Source of the DNA: Plecoglossus altivelis
Taxonomy: Eukaryota > Chordata > Actinopteri > Osmeriformes > Plecoglossidae
Assembly: GCA_036571765.1 (NCBI GenBank)
Contig: BROE01000022.1
Span: 12,730,282 to 12,794,281, forward strand
Reading direction: 5' to 3'
Length of the DNA stretch: 64,000 nt
The notes under the pieces were generated by a model. That model saw only the letters and a program-made list of their open reading frames with translations. It had not been told where the DNA came from and ran no database searches. The position numbers and the translations under genes were made by a program. Positions within the stretch are counted from its first letter, which is position 1. The number at the start of each line of letters is the position of its first letter. Positions 36,131 to 48,275 of this stretch are shown here, piece after piece.

Positions 36131-39100
36131 TGGGAACACATTACTACATCACCGCTAATGCTGCAAGGGAGACTACGTAGCAAGTAGCTAAGTTTCTCTG
36201 AGTAGCAGAGAAACTGTGCCAGTTAAGCTAGGAAGCACAGAGAATCATAACACCCAGGGAGAATGAAAATGTTCAAACGACGACAACAACCACCATCATC
36301 AAATCAAGATGAATCAGAGACTATGCAGCTAAGGCTGATTTGGCCTGATCCTTCACACTGCAGCAGAGAGTCCATGCAAAAGAGGCTTGAGCTTTCCAAA
36401 GACAGACAAACAAAACAATCAAACTAGAATGTGATCATGATCGGGTAGCATGTAGCTAGCGAACACATTAACGCTAAACAGAAGATCTTATCAATAGTGG
36501 AAGCTAGCTGCAGGCCACCCGTCCCAAGTATCATGAGTCAAGCCAATGCTGGCCGTCTTCTCTGCAATATCACAACAGCTAATGATGGGCAATAATTCAA
36601 AATCTGCCATGGAATCTAGCAGACCTTGGCAGCTGTTCAACTCAAAGAGTCGTGACTGGCACTCACAACGAGAGCAAAGCTCTGCACAGTTTGACAACAA
36701 TTGGGGAGCACAATGGGAGGGAGGCATATCTTTGCGAAACATCTCAACACACAAATCTCACTCCGTGTTCAGGTTAACAACAACAAGAGGAGAACAATGC
36801 TTTGTTGAGAAACAAGGAACACACACACACACATTTGTTCAAAAGCACACAAATGTTCATAAACACACACACACGTTCAAAATCACACACAAACACACAC
36901 CCCTCATCAGTCAGGCTATGCAAGCCCTTTAAGACCAAAACCCTTTGTGCTCCAGCCAGGGCAGGATGAGTCACTTCCTCTTCCTGCTTGTAGCTGCAGC
37001 CGGTCATGTGACCCATGACGTTGGTTGCACGACCCTTCTGCATGAGCTAAGACTTAGTCTGTGGGAATGGGGGGTACACTACGGCTGTCATCCCGACGTA
37101 TTGCCAACTGTAACAAGGCACAACTATTTGGGCCTTTTCTCCTCTTGGGAGTGCAGACATCCTATCCCTATCCAGACAACTCCCTCCTCATAGCTTGTCC
37201 TACTCCCCAAACCCCCTTCCCTGACCCTGAGTGGGTTGAGATGTGCAGATGGTCAGACCCAAGAGGAGAAAGTATCTTAAGGAGAAGGAGGAGGAGAATG
37301 GAACAGGGGAGGTTAAAAAACAAAGGAGGACAAGGGGAACAGGGGGAGGCACAATCGGCACATCCGAACAACTGTGGAGTTAAATTTTCAATCACAGTGA
37401 GAAGTAGTACCCAGAAAATATTGCGGCTTGAGAACCAGGTCAATTCAACGACCGCTTCCTTGGGACTGGCAGGAAATTGCTGTGCGGCATGAGATTACCC
37501 AGATTAGCAGAGACATTTTGGACAGCCCCTTTGGACAAACTTGTCCAAATCTCTCTCCAATCAACCCGGCTGTGCACGCTTGAGTCCATTTTCCTCCAAG
37601 GTCGTTTTCTATCACTCTCTTGGGACCCTGCATCGCAGAAGGGTGTTTCTAAATACGTGATCCTTGGGATGCTGTACTCTAACATGAGGTGTATGTGTCA
37701 AGGGACCAGCTGGTGTATGAGTTAGGGAAGACAGTTCCCAGATGACCACATCAGAGAGCTGTCCCCCTCCAGCATCAACACCCCAGGGACTAACAATGCC
37801 AGTCAGAGAGCCAGGACCCATCTTACACTCGATACAAATAATCAATCACTATCCTGGGAAGTCTAGGATACAAGTGTAACCCCTACATACAGTAGAGTCA
37901 GTCACAAGCAATATACATAGAATATATATTATTTATATTGAGATGCATGGAAAAACCAATGAAAGAGGGAGAGAGTATAGACACTAATAAAAGAGTTTGA
38001 CCGGTATTAACCTCCATGGGTCCTCAGATATCTGAGGTGGATGAGCAGAGGTGATGGGGCTGCAGAGGTCTTTGTGGAGGTCAGGGAGTGGGTTCATATA
38101 GTGGAACATACGGTCAGTCTAGTTCCCAGTTGACCCCAAAGAACCAGTATGGGAGGGGCAGTTGGGATTAAAGGTTAACTGACTGCATCACAGACAAAAT
38201 GTATTATTGACTTTGGCCACATGATTACCGTAGGAGAGCCAAGCACAACTGCGGCCACCCTCCAGCGAGGGTCTCAAAGTCCACTTAAAAGAATGCGAGA
38301 TTGATTTAAATGGCCACCCCCGTGGTCGTTTGGGGTGTTCCTGCCACAGAGAACATGTTTCAAACATTGAAGACGGATAACATAAGAGCTCTATTGAAAG
38401 CGAAATGTCCCCTAGGTCTAGTTCTTCAAAGCAGCTCTGCGTGAGTGTTAGGAATCTGTGATCGGCTCTGGCGGGAGGCGAGTCGGGCCACGCAGGGGAG
38501 CAATACTCTATATAGTAGAGAGGAAGCTGACAGACAGACGTCATGCCTTACCTACTGGGTCAGCAGCACCGCTGTTCTCTCAGCACACCACACACATGCC
38601 CAGCTGGCGCAGGCTGAATACCGAGTACAGTCTGTGGACGAAGTCCCTTCTGATTGCCAACTACTGATTAACTCACCAACTACTACCACTACTGGTTCAC
38701 AGTGCAGGCCTGCGTGATGTTTATATGAACATTCACATTTTGTACAAACACATATTAATATAACTTATTTAACAGCCTGGGGGGTTGCAGGGCCCTGCAC
38801 TTTGTTTGGGTATAGAGGAGTTAGGCCAGGAGAGAGACATCTCTGCTAGTGTTTCACTGAGCACTGTGAGGGATAGTCCCCCATTGCTAATCCATGATGG
38901 GCTAATTACAGCTTTGATCCCCCAGGCATGTTTCCCAGTGTATGTATGTCAGGGAGTGCATGTGTGTATTGGTGTAACCTTGGGTATGTGTCGGTGTCCT
39001 TCTATGAGTGAGTGTGTGTGTGCATGCTTGTGGTGGGGAGGTGGGGTGTGGGGCTGAGCTGAGCTGGTAGGAGAGGAGATGAGGGCATACGGAGCACATG

Positions 39101-41284
39101 TCGGTTTAGAACTCTGCATCACCATGGGGTTTGCAGTCAAGGGGGGTGCTTTAGCCATTGCTGTTATAGACAAGGCAGGGAATTGTGAGAGTACATTTGT
39201 GACAACCTATTATGTGAGACTTCTCACTGTCAATACTATTGTGATGCTTGGGATTACTATAAAAATCGGTCTGAAATATTGTTGGTAGATAGCCTTTTCT
39301 GAACACAAATCAATTGTCTTATCAACATTAAATCCTAAGAATATGTTAAGAAATTCAGGACAGGTTTGATTGCTATGAGTAATAGTAAAGCCTGGTGAAT
39401 GACAATATTTACCTCCTTAAACATGGGACTGAAACAAACGAATTGACCACAGTTCAAAGAGTGCTCTCATGGCCGAGTACGCTTTTTGTTTGACATAAAG
39501 GGTAATGGCTAACCAGTCGGTGCCAGTCTCAAACACTGCTCTCTTGCCTTGTTTCTATTTCGTTCCGTAGCAAGGAACCTATATCACCACTATTACAAAT
39601 AAATTGAACTCAAAGATACTAAATGAACCGGGCATATGCCCGGAATACACTCCTGTTGGTCGAGATCACTCACATGATGGATTAGTTAGAGGAGGTGGAG
39701 GAGAAATGTCCAACCGATGGCGGTGAATTATCTCGCTCCTTAGTTCCACATCGCTGCCCATTTTGTGAGGTATTTGTGACTGACGACGCATGGGACACTA
39801 CACTGAGCTGTGCTACTACTAAGTTGGCGCCTGTACTACCTCGTCAGTCGTGCTGCCATTGTATCTTATTACACACCACAACGCATGGTTTTGTTGTCCT
39901 TTTACTGACCACCAATGTTGGTAAACGTTACCTTATAAATTCACCAGGCCTCAAAACAATTGTCATTCAGCTAACCCGAACAAATTTAATTAACAATCTA
40001 GCTCCATCCCAATCCCATGTTATAATTTAGTTCTTAAGTGGATTTAGATATAAACAATCACTACATCGCTAGTATGTCTGCTTCAATGTGGCAGACTAGC
40101 AGTTACATGTAGCTTGCAAGCTAAACGTCTTGCTAGCAGACTACTTGAGTCGCAACAGTCCCAAAGCTCCGTGCAAGAAGTGACACGTTACACAGAAAGG
40201 CTTGTACTAACCTGCTAGGAGCGAAGCTAAATCATTTTGGTTAGCTAGCTAGTACTGCTGCTCACGTAACGTTGCATCTGGTTGAGGACCAGAAAAAGAA
40301 AGACCGCAATAGCGGTTCTTCTTTGCCATTCAATATCAAGAGCATCACCGGCCCAAAAGTGGTGATCCAGTGAAACACAAAGTAAGCTATACTTAACCGT
40401 CAGTTTATGAGTCGATACTAGTGCAGGGAATATAAAACGGCCATGGTCAGGTTATCATGTGCTAAACCAGCTAGCATTGATGTGTGTGGATTCTTGTTCC
40501 ACATCGCGAGGACTGCGACGAGTTGCATAGCCTTCATTATTAGATGGAGAGTAGCTAGCTACTTACCCGGTACAGCAGCAGGAATATTGACTGTTACTAT
40601 GTCATACATTAACATCGGTCGGCCAGTAAAATACAAATCCAATCGGCGCGATTATTTTAGTTGTCTACGTGAGTGTTGTGCTTAGTCTAATCGAACGGGT
40701 ATCCTCCGACTGATCAGGCGAATGATGTGCTACTGACGTATAGTTCTGGATGAATCTTGAGAATCATTCTTAGCGTTCAAATGAATCTTCAGCGAGTCAC
40801 GAGTTTGAGTCACGACGCTTCTAGAAAATAAAAAAGGCGTAATTCAACCTTAAACATCAGCCTTTTCGGTCTCATTTACAGACTAAACTTAATAAATATT
40901 AAATAATTGATAATGCAAAGGATGCGCGTCATTGAAATTCAATTTACCAAGATTGGGTTTTCCATACCATTCAGTCATAAACACGCAAATCTTTTAACTG
41001 AATGGAATCAAATGACTCATTTCAACGTAAAGATTTGAAACACTCATAGTCACAGAATATTGACGATATAGCCTCCCTGCGGTGGAGTTGAATCCAAAAC
41101 TGCAATTGCACAGTATGAGTAAAAGCTGAGCGTCTAAAGCAAGAGGTTGACGAGATAACAAAAAGGTATGCAGGGAGGAGCATATCATAAACATATGACT
41201 CATGGCTAATTGTCTACGCTAGAGCATAGTGTCTGCGACGCAGTCGGTGACTAAAACACAAATACAGACTCCATGAACCATAGA

Positions 41285-41620
41285 TGCATGGTGCGTGCAT
41301 AGACAGGTGTGTGCATTTCCTAATCAAGTCCTATCAGTTTAATTAAACACAGCTTGACCCCAATGAAGGAGTAGAACTATCAGAAGAAATGGTCAGTATG
41401 TGAGTGGCACAGCAAAGAGTCTGAATAGTTATGACCATTTGATATCTCAGTTTCTTTTAAATAAATTTGGAAAAATGTCTACATTTGTTTTGTTTTTTTG
41501 TTTTATTGGGGGGTGCTGAGTGTACATTAATGAGAGATAAAATGAACTTTTTGGATTTTAGAAAATGGCTGCAAAAATGGAGAGGGGTCTGAATACTTTC
41601 CGTACCTACTGTATGTAACA
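41285..41620. mobile_element. Tc1-type non-autonomous element
   Basis: It contains GACAGGTGTGTGCATTTCCT, CAAAGAGTCTGAATAGTTAT, TTTTAAATAAATTTGGAAAA, GTGTACATTAATGAGAGATA and ends GGGGTCTGAATACTTTCCGT followed by ACCTACTGTATG. This order matches the abundant fish Tc1-derived elements. There is no transposase. The element lies about 700 bases upstream of the cflar start codon. Confidence 0.8.
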
Positions 41621-42346
41621 AAATTCACTGATCTGCTGAAACTAGCCTAGTTCGGCTCGTTAACAAGCCCTTTATAAAGTGGCAGTATATTCGTTTGTGG
41701 CCTTAAAAGTTCTATATGTAGCTAATACATGACATAAACATCGTAAATGCTAATGTTGTTTAAACATTTTAAAATAATGTTGCTCTGCTGGTTAGGCTTT
41801 TAACATTCTCCACGTCAAGGATCGTTTGCCTATATGGGCGATGGTTTTACTTTCACTTAGTTTGAAAAGATGACCTTTCTGCAACATTGAGGGGTCACGT
41901 TACTGCATATTTTCCGACACACACGCATGAGTTTTTACGCTAACTGGTGGATTGTGGCAGTTTTTTAAAGGTATTTCCTATTTGGACATTCTTAGGTTTC
42001 TTTTCCGTGTGCTCATGGGGAAATGCGTCATGCTCTTTCTTAATATTTAATGGCTTTAGACTGGCAATCTACCCATCTTCACTCTGACTTTAAAGTAATA
42101 CATTTGCTTAAAGGCCAAAATTGTATTTCTTTTTATGATAGTATGCTGATTTTGTGCTAAAATGCTTGCAGTACCGTTGCCAAGTCGGTGTTGTTAGAAA
42201 CCATTTCTTCCTCAAGCTAGAATATAATTTTTCTTCGGTTGAGGGTTGCTTGATTTCCTTTTATTACTCATGCCTCTAGCCGTCTGACATTTAAAACGGT
42301 TAAAATTCGGTAAAAAGTTCTCCTCTTTTAGTACGATATAATCTCT

Positions 42347-44809
42347 ATGGCGGACGGACAGTTACTTCAGATCATCAACCGTTTGTCGGAGGACCTCAGT
42401 TCCAGAGAGTGCAGGAGGCTGGCGTACTTGTGTGGAAGCCCGGGTTCCGTCTGCAGCGGGCCTGGTGTGAGAGAATTGTTGAGCGCCAGCATGATCCAGG
42501 GTGAAGTGAATCATCGGTACCTGGTGGAGCTCATGTTCAGACTGGGACGTTTTGACCTGCTACGGAAGGTACTCCTGGTCAATAAGCAGCACGTGGAGAG
42601 AATTCTTGGCCACCACAAAGGTGTACCTGAGTACAGGTCAGAAACATTTAATTATAACCTCAAGCAGATGCAGGGCACAATATTTGTCATGGTTCTCTTT
42701 AGGAGTCATCCTCTTTCTATTTTTTTTACGTTCTTTCTCTCTCTGCCTCTCTCCCCCTGTATCCCAGATATTTGATGGATGATTTGAGTGAGGACATGGG
42801 ATCATACGATTTGCAGGCTGTACAATTCCTGCTCAGTCACACGCTACCTAGAGCCAGATGGGATCAAATCAAGGTAAAAAGTTTAAAGTTTGCATTCCAA
42901 GAGATCTAGAAAAATGACTTGACATTACATGAGACATGCCAAAAGACTTTATCTACTGTCATTTCTGGCATACTCGGCATGCTTTTGTCATCACTGAGTT
43001 TCTGTTTGAAGGTGGGGGTTGTTTGAGTGGCACTACTGAACCTTTGGGGAAATCTCAATCTCTTTCTCAATGTAGATAGGTGATTCTTCTTAGTTAATCC
43101 GTGATTATTTTATGACTCTTGGTTATGTTACAGAACTTCCTCGATGTTGTTGTGGAATTAGAAAAGTTGGACAAAGTGTCATCAGACAGTGTGGTCATTA
43201 TTAAGCAATGTCTAAGAAATGTTGGCAGATTTGATCTGGCCAAGAAAGTCCGTCAGTACCAAAGTTCAGGTTAGTGCAAATTCTCTGGGTACTTGTTTGA
43301 ACTCAATACTATTTTGGTGTGAATCTAAGTATCTATGTGTGAATATCCAAAACTATAGTATTATGTTGGTGGCTTTGAATAAGAATTGTTTGCCTGATAA
43401 CTGAATGTGAATTGTCTGCAAAATTAATCTTGTTGTCAACTACCTAATTAAGGCATACAGTGTTAGTTATTGTCCTCACCTAAGCAAAGAAGTGTAAATG
43501 AACAATCAAGTATATAGTCTTCCTTTGGTCACTTTGCAGTCGGAACATCACATCTGTCGTCAGTTGTCCCACATCAGAGGGAACCGAGGACAGATAGGAC
43601 TTCTGTGAGTATTTTTTATTGTCCCTGTTCCTAGTTACCAACTGGAATGTTCCCATAACGAAAGAAATCTCTGAAATCCCCCTATGATGAGTAACATAAC
43701 TTTTTCATATTTTGGCATTTTATTGAATAGTATTTCCTCCCCCTTGGTGCTTTTCCATTTCCTGTAGGCAGCTGCTTCATTCTCATTACCACAGAGACAT
43801 TCTTTAAGTAAAAGTGGTGAGTGCACTTTCTTTTACACCAACTTGTACATTAACTTTTGCTTTCAGTAATTTTTTAAAATCAAAGGTCATTTTGGATTTC
43901 AGTTCCTCCTAAGGCTTACTTGGCGGAGCCCGAAACCAGAAGGCCATACTGTCAGGTGACTAGATCCTGCAAAGCACACAAGATTGTACTTTATGCGCAG
44001 TTTCCTTACAGTTTGTAATTTCCCTTTTGTTCAGAGTTGTCATTTGGCTGTTTGCTTGTTGTGCAGAGCCCAGTGGAGGATTACAGACTCCAAACAGATG
44101 GCCCAGGTGTATGTGTAATCATAGACTGTGTTGGCAGCGATGGAGGTGAGAGGTCACATGCTGTACCTCTACGCATATAATTTTTACATGTATTTCATTA
44201 ATTTACCTGAAGCATAACTTGTTTGGTAATTTTCTTCTCCATTCCACCCCAGGCATGTTGGAAGAATATTTTACCCTGCTCCATTTCAAGGTGTTCCTTC
44301 ATAAGTGGCTGAACATTGAGGAAATGTTGTCGGTGTTTAGGGGCATGTCCAAACAGAGGGAGATCCAGGAAGCAGGCACGCTGGTTGTCTGCATCATCAG
44401 CCGAGGTACGGCCACCGACCTCCTGGCAACGGACTCCTACAGTGTTGGTGTCCGCTTGGACTCGGTTCGGAACTTCTTCACCTCAGACACGTGCCCCAGA
44501 CTGACCGGGAAGCCCAAACTCTTCTTCATCCAGAGCTACCATGTCCCTGAGACTCAGCGCTGCTCCAGAGCGGCTCACAGAGACGAGGACCTGGAGACAG
44601 ACGGGCTGTCGTCCCTGAGACTCGGTGTCGAGACTGTGCCTGTGGGGGCTGATGTCTTCTGGAGCAACTGCTGGACAGAGGAGAGGCAGCTGGAGGAGAC
44701 AGCCCACCACTCTGTGTATCTGCAAGCCCTAAGCCAGAGCTTGGCGAAATCACCAAAGAGGTACTGGTCCAACAGAAATAACACATTCTTCTGTTCAGTT
44801 GGTCAATCC

Positions 44810-44845
<36 letters not shown>

Positions 44846-45252
44846 TTAATCTCATTCATTTATACAGCAATAACTACCTTAAGTGCTTTGCAGCAAATTT
44901 AAGAGCACCAACATTAACACACTCTTAAGTAGAAGCACTACACAGATTATACAACTGTTAATCAATGACGCGTTTCACTGTTGACATTTTTATTGTATTG
45001 TAACTTGTATTTAACTATAGTGGACTGTAGTGTAATGTTTTTACTGTGCGTTTCCGCAGGAGGATACACCTTGTGGATATGCACACAGAGATCAATGGAA
45101 TGATATATGACCACAACAGAAAAAGTCCTGGTGCAATGTACCACATCAACTTGAGACACACTCTGAGAAAAAAAACTGTATTTACATCAGTAAACATGGT
45201 AAAATGTTTTTTTTTAGCACCACTCTTCATTGTACCCACTGAAATAATATAA
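42347..45252 (+). CDS. cflar: c-FLIP, CASP8 and FADD-like apoptosis regulator (long form)
   Basis: c-FLIP joins death-receptor complexes through FADD and procaspase-8 and controls caspase-8 activation in the cytosol. Nine coding exons join in frame: 42347-42636, 42768-42873, 43134-43269, 43540-43604, 43768-43816, 43903-43955, 44067-44145, 44253-44760, 45060-45252. They total 1479 nt, 492 residues; human c-FLIP long has 480. DED1 is about residues 1-80 and DED2 about 97-177, each with the RxDL motif (GRFDLLRKV, GRFDLAKKV). FLDVVVELEKLDKVSSDSVV is very close to human. A short linker leads to a caspase-like part from GVCVIIDC. The catalytic pair is absent: the Cys position is Tyr355 (FFIQSYHVPE) and the His position lies in ISRGT. 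LETD-G at residues 373-377 fits the caspase-8 site of human c-FLIP (LEVD, Asp376). The end LRHTLRKKTVF matches the human C-terminus. A pyrimidine-rich acceptor at 42331 suggests a non-coding exon upstream. Confidence 0.97.
44253..44760 (+). CDS. cflar: cflar exon 8, pseudo-caspase core
   Basis: This 508-nt exon encodes about residues 260-429. It carries the substituted catalytic Cys position (TAC at 44537-44539), the substituted His region (ISRGTATD) and the LETD cleavage site at 44591-44602, followed by Gly. The p12-like part continues with VPVGADVFWSNCWTEERQLE and HHSVYLQALSQSLAKSPK. Confidence 0.95.
44802..44905 (-). mobile_element. LINE/SINE-type tail with (CAAT)n in the last cflar intron
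   Basis: A (CAAT)n run is followed by ATTCATTTATACAGCAATAA and AAGTGCTTTGCAGCAAATTT. On the minus strand this reads as a 'GCAAAGCACTT... TATAAATGA (ATTG)n' tail of the type ending L2-like or RTE-like retroelements. Only the tail is recognised. Confidence 0.5.
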
Positions 45253-45825
45253 TATAGAGAATAGCGCCTCCTGCTGGATTCGTCAACACTCAGTGTTGGG
45301 CACGTAGTCACTTAAACAGATTTATGAATGACGTCTGAGGTAATTGGCATGTTTTATCAAGGCAGCAATTATTCCAATTACTTTGTATCATTAGCAGTTG
45401 TTGAGTCACTTGCCTCAATTCTCTACACAGTCAGGGAAACATTAGTATTATTTATAGATATAAGAATGAGCCATTAACACTAAAAATACATATTTATATT
45501 TTATTACCATACTGATGTTTTTGCCATACTGCTATGAAGTTATTTTGGTGCTACCAATTACTTTCGTGAACACAACTATGCAGCTATAGTAAACGCACAC
45601 AATGATTTAAAACACAGAAGTATCAAGACTTATTTATTTTATCTTTAGTGCATTCACATTTTCTATTTACTTTGATACATAGGCTTACCTTATCGTAAAT
45701 TGCATCAATTATCAGAGATGAATGGTATGAAAAGACGTTTTTTTATATACAACTATCCACAAGTTCTCTCAACTTGGTTTTTTCATTCTATGCTTTTCTT
45801 GAATAAACCAGTATAAAAACAACAC
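45253..45825 (+). other. cflar: cflar 3' UTR
   Basis: The stop codon ends at 45252. AT-rich sequence runs to an AATAAA at 45802-45807, so cleavage near 45825 would give a 3' UTR of about 570 nt. No other strong gene signal lies between. Confidence 0.65.
45802..45807 (+). terminator. cflar: canonical poly(A) signal of cflar
   Basis: AATAAA lies about 550 bases after the cflar stop codon and before the dip2 promoter area. Confidence 0.6.
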
Positions 45826-45959
45826 ACAATGTATTGTATTGGCTTTTTATCTTTTAATTGCTGTCACATGATGTAAACAAAAACATGAACTGTTAGGGTT
45901 GTTGTTATCGATGGAATCTTTCAATTCAACGGTGTGAGCGTTAGATGGCAGGGGTGCTC

Positions 45960-46438
45960 AACAGTCTGAGTGCGAAATTAGCCATATAGGTGAATCATCT
46001 GAGCATGCTTCCCATCACGCGCCCGACAACGCGAACGCGCTTCATTTCAGGGCTGCTGTTGCTAAGATGCAATGGCGGCTACGCTATAAGGAGCCAGGAG
46101 TTGAATGAGTTCTAAATATAAGGGGCTCGTGACAAAAACGGACGTGAGTATTAAACGGAGGCATTCAAATCAGTGAAGCCCTGTGGTCCATCATACTGCT
46201 TGCAGATGTGGCATGGCATGCCAGCTAGCATTGTCTAGCTCTTGATGTCATGACAGACGGAGAACGAACCAAGGGCTTTCTCACACATCTGTATTCCGTC
46301 GTTCTAGCGAGTAAGCCAGCAAGCAAGCAACACCACCCATCTCTGTACGGGCACTCGCGGTCAAAAGCGCGGAAAGGTTCAACAGTAGGTCCGCAGAAGG
46401 TTCTTGATTCAACCGTTTTCAAATTGGACTAGATCATT
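45960..46438 (+). promoter_or_regulatory. putative dip2a promoter and 5' leader
   Basis: The spacer between the cflar poly(A) signal and the dip2 ATG is only about 0.6 kb. It contains a locally CG-containing stretch (CGACAACGCGAACGCGC near 46024) and ATGGCGGC near 46072, which resembles a YY1 site. No TATA box at a clear distance was seen. The start of transcription is not determined. Confidence 0.45.
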
Positions 46439-46562
46439 ATGGCAGAAAGAAATTCCACCGGATATCTGATGATGATGTTGGAGCCGACACCGGCGATTGC
46501 AATGACACTCCCGGCAGAGGTTCGCGAGAAGCTGGCCGAGCTGGAGCTGGAACTCTCTGAAG
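46439..46562 (+). CDS. dip2a: DIP2 family protein, first coding exon (partial gene)
   Basis: DIP2 proteins have an N-terminal DMAP1-binding domain and two adenylate-forming (acyl-CoA synthetase-like) domains. This exon encodes 41 residues plus one base: it starts MAERNSTGYLMMMLEPTP and ends LPAEVREKLAELELELSE before GTAACC. The last segment is the start of the DMAP1-binding domain and is nearly identical to human DIP2A (LPAEVRESLAELELELSEG). DIP2B and DIP2C differ more at LPPEVRAQ and LPLEVRAR, as I recall them. The fish N-terminus is about a dozen residues longer. The next expected exon (beginning DITQKGYEKKR) was not found, so intron 1 exceeds 17 kb. The family is secure; the choice of dip2a over dip2b/c is less so. 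Confidence 0.85.
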
Positions 46563-48099
46563 GTAACCTTAACTTGACTTCACACACTCAAGGTTGATCT
46601 TAACCACTGCTTCGAGCAAAGAGTCTTTGTTTTTGATACCCAATGGTGTGTCCTTGTGTGCAACTAAAATCAGAACCACCGCCCTAAGTGCCTTCTCTAT
46701 GTTATTGCAAACGCATAATCCATGCAAAGGTGTAAAAAAACCCCGCAACTGTTTTGAATAACTGTTCTTTTTCATGGTTTACTGTGATAGCCATTCTAGA
46801 TAACAAGTAATTTCGCCAATATGTCAAACTAGGCTTGGGCTATCACACGCATATTTAAAAAATGGAGATTAGGAAATTTATAGTTGGCTTTGGAGAACTC
46901 CGACACCCCCTGTTGTCTTATATCCACCAAAACTGTAATTCTTTCCGCATTTGCAATGTAAAAATTATGTAGACTTACAAGACACACGAAAAAAGAATAA
47001 CACGTTTGTATGTCTGGTGCATGAATACACACACTGACTGTGAGTGACATTATTATAGTTCGTATAGTTCAATTGTTGTTATACCACATCAGTTATTCAA
47101 AATTAAAAATACAGCACGGCCAAATTCATTAGACAAGTGGATTTATTTAATGTTTGAAAACTCGGGAACCTGTTTAGAGAGGTTTTTTTCTTTTACTCTG
47201 TCATTTACTCTGTTGCTTAATCCCATGATGGTGAAAAGAGAGACCACTTTTAAAACGAAAGCCATATAGCTTTTAGTCCTTGATTGAACTGCAGGAAGTC
47301 AAAGGGCCCTAGCTCATAAATATCATATTATAAAGGTCTTCTAAGAACAGGTATAGAGTTATGGCACAATTTAAGTCTACATCTTTGATTCCAAGTGACA
47401 TTCAAAATGTTAATTTTAGCAGCATGGAGTGAAGTCACTAGATAATACTTTTTCTGTGACGCTCAGGATGTGTCCTCTGTTTTAACTGTATTTCAGCTTC
47501 CACTTGCCTTTGTAAGGCTGAGTTTTTTTGAAATTGGAAACCTTTTATGTAAGTCACTAAGGAAGAAAACAGCTAGCATGTTTTTGGGACACTCCCACAC
47601 ACAAGTACATAAATCTGGTTCCATCCTCTATTGGGGGCTTACATGCTTGAGCCTCGAGTTTCAGGTCTGTATAAATGTTGATAGATATGACCCAGTCCTC
47701 ATACTTTTTCTTTTCTCACATGAAAAGGCCGCTGTCCCCAATAAGATTTCTACTTAACTCTCGTTTGACTGCTATTTGCCTTAGGAGATATGGTTTGCTA
47801 CTTTTGAATCACAATAGTCACAATAGGGCCTATATCCTGGATATTTGTGTCTGTACAGGTCCAACCTGACATTGATCTGTGATTTTCTGAAATTGAAGTT
47901 TTGCTGAGCTGCTATGAGGTTGAGGCAAGTCTGGTGTATGCTTGATAATAAAGTGAGCATTTGTGTAAGGCCAGAAAGTATGATGGTAATGCCCTATTTT
48001 GGGTGTGATTAGATTGGGGACTTGGAGACAAGGCAGCAGAGACAACTATTTTCCTGTCAGGTTAAAGCGGGGTGGCTACAGTTACTTTCATTGGGCTGT

Positions 48100-48275
48100 A
48101 TTGTGTAGTATAGAATAGAGAAGTAAAATAGCCTAATAATATAAAGTATAGCCTAGTACTATAAAGTATAGCCTAGTATAGCATAGCATAGCATAGTTAG
48201 TTGATGATTGTAAAGTGTAGCATAGCCTACTACAGCATAGGGTAGTATAGTAAAGAATAGCATACACTGAACAGA
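48100..48275. repeat. TATAGCCTAG-type short tandem repeat
   Basis: Many imperfect copies of AAAGTATAGCCTAGTA and AGCATAGCAT lie in the dip2 intron. Confidence 0.85.

Larger units (their letters stand above)
26766..42331. other. 15.5-kb region without recognised coding exons between hycc2 and cflar
   Basis: It must contain the 5' non-coding exon and promoter of hycc2 (leftward) and those of cflar (rightward), but I could not place them. It holds minisatellites, CA/GT runs, purine tracts, L2-type LINE tails and a Tc1-type element, described separately. The CG-containing, repeat-poor stretch at about 39.7-40.7 kb is the best guess for a promoter area. Human NDUFB3, which sits between these two genes, was not recognised here. 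Confidence 0.6.

Noticed and set aside
39695..40030. 111-codon plus-strand frame with Cys pairs
   Set aside because: It contains CPFC but no further zinc-binding pattern, no homology that I recognise and no splice context. It is probably chance.
26766..42331. NDUFB3, expected between HYCC2 and CFLAR from human gene order
   Set aside because: No fragment resembling the conserved NDUFB3 protein was recognised on the plus strand. Very short exons could have escaped notice, but nothing supports it.
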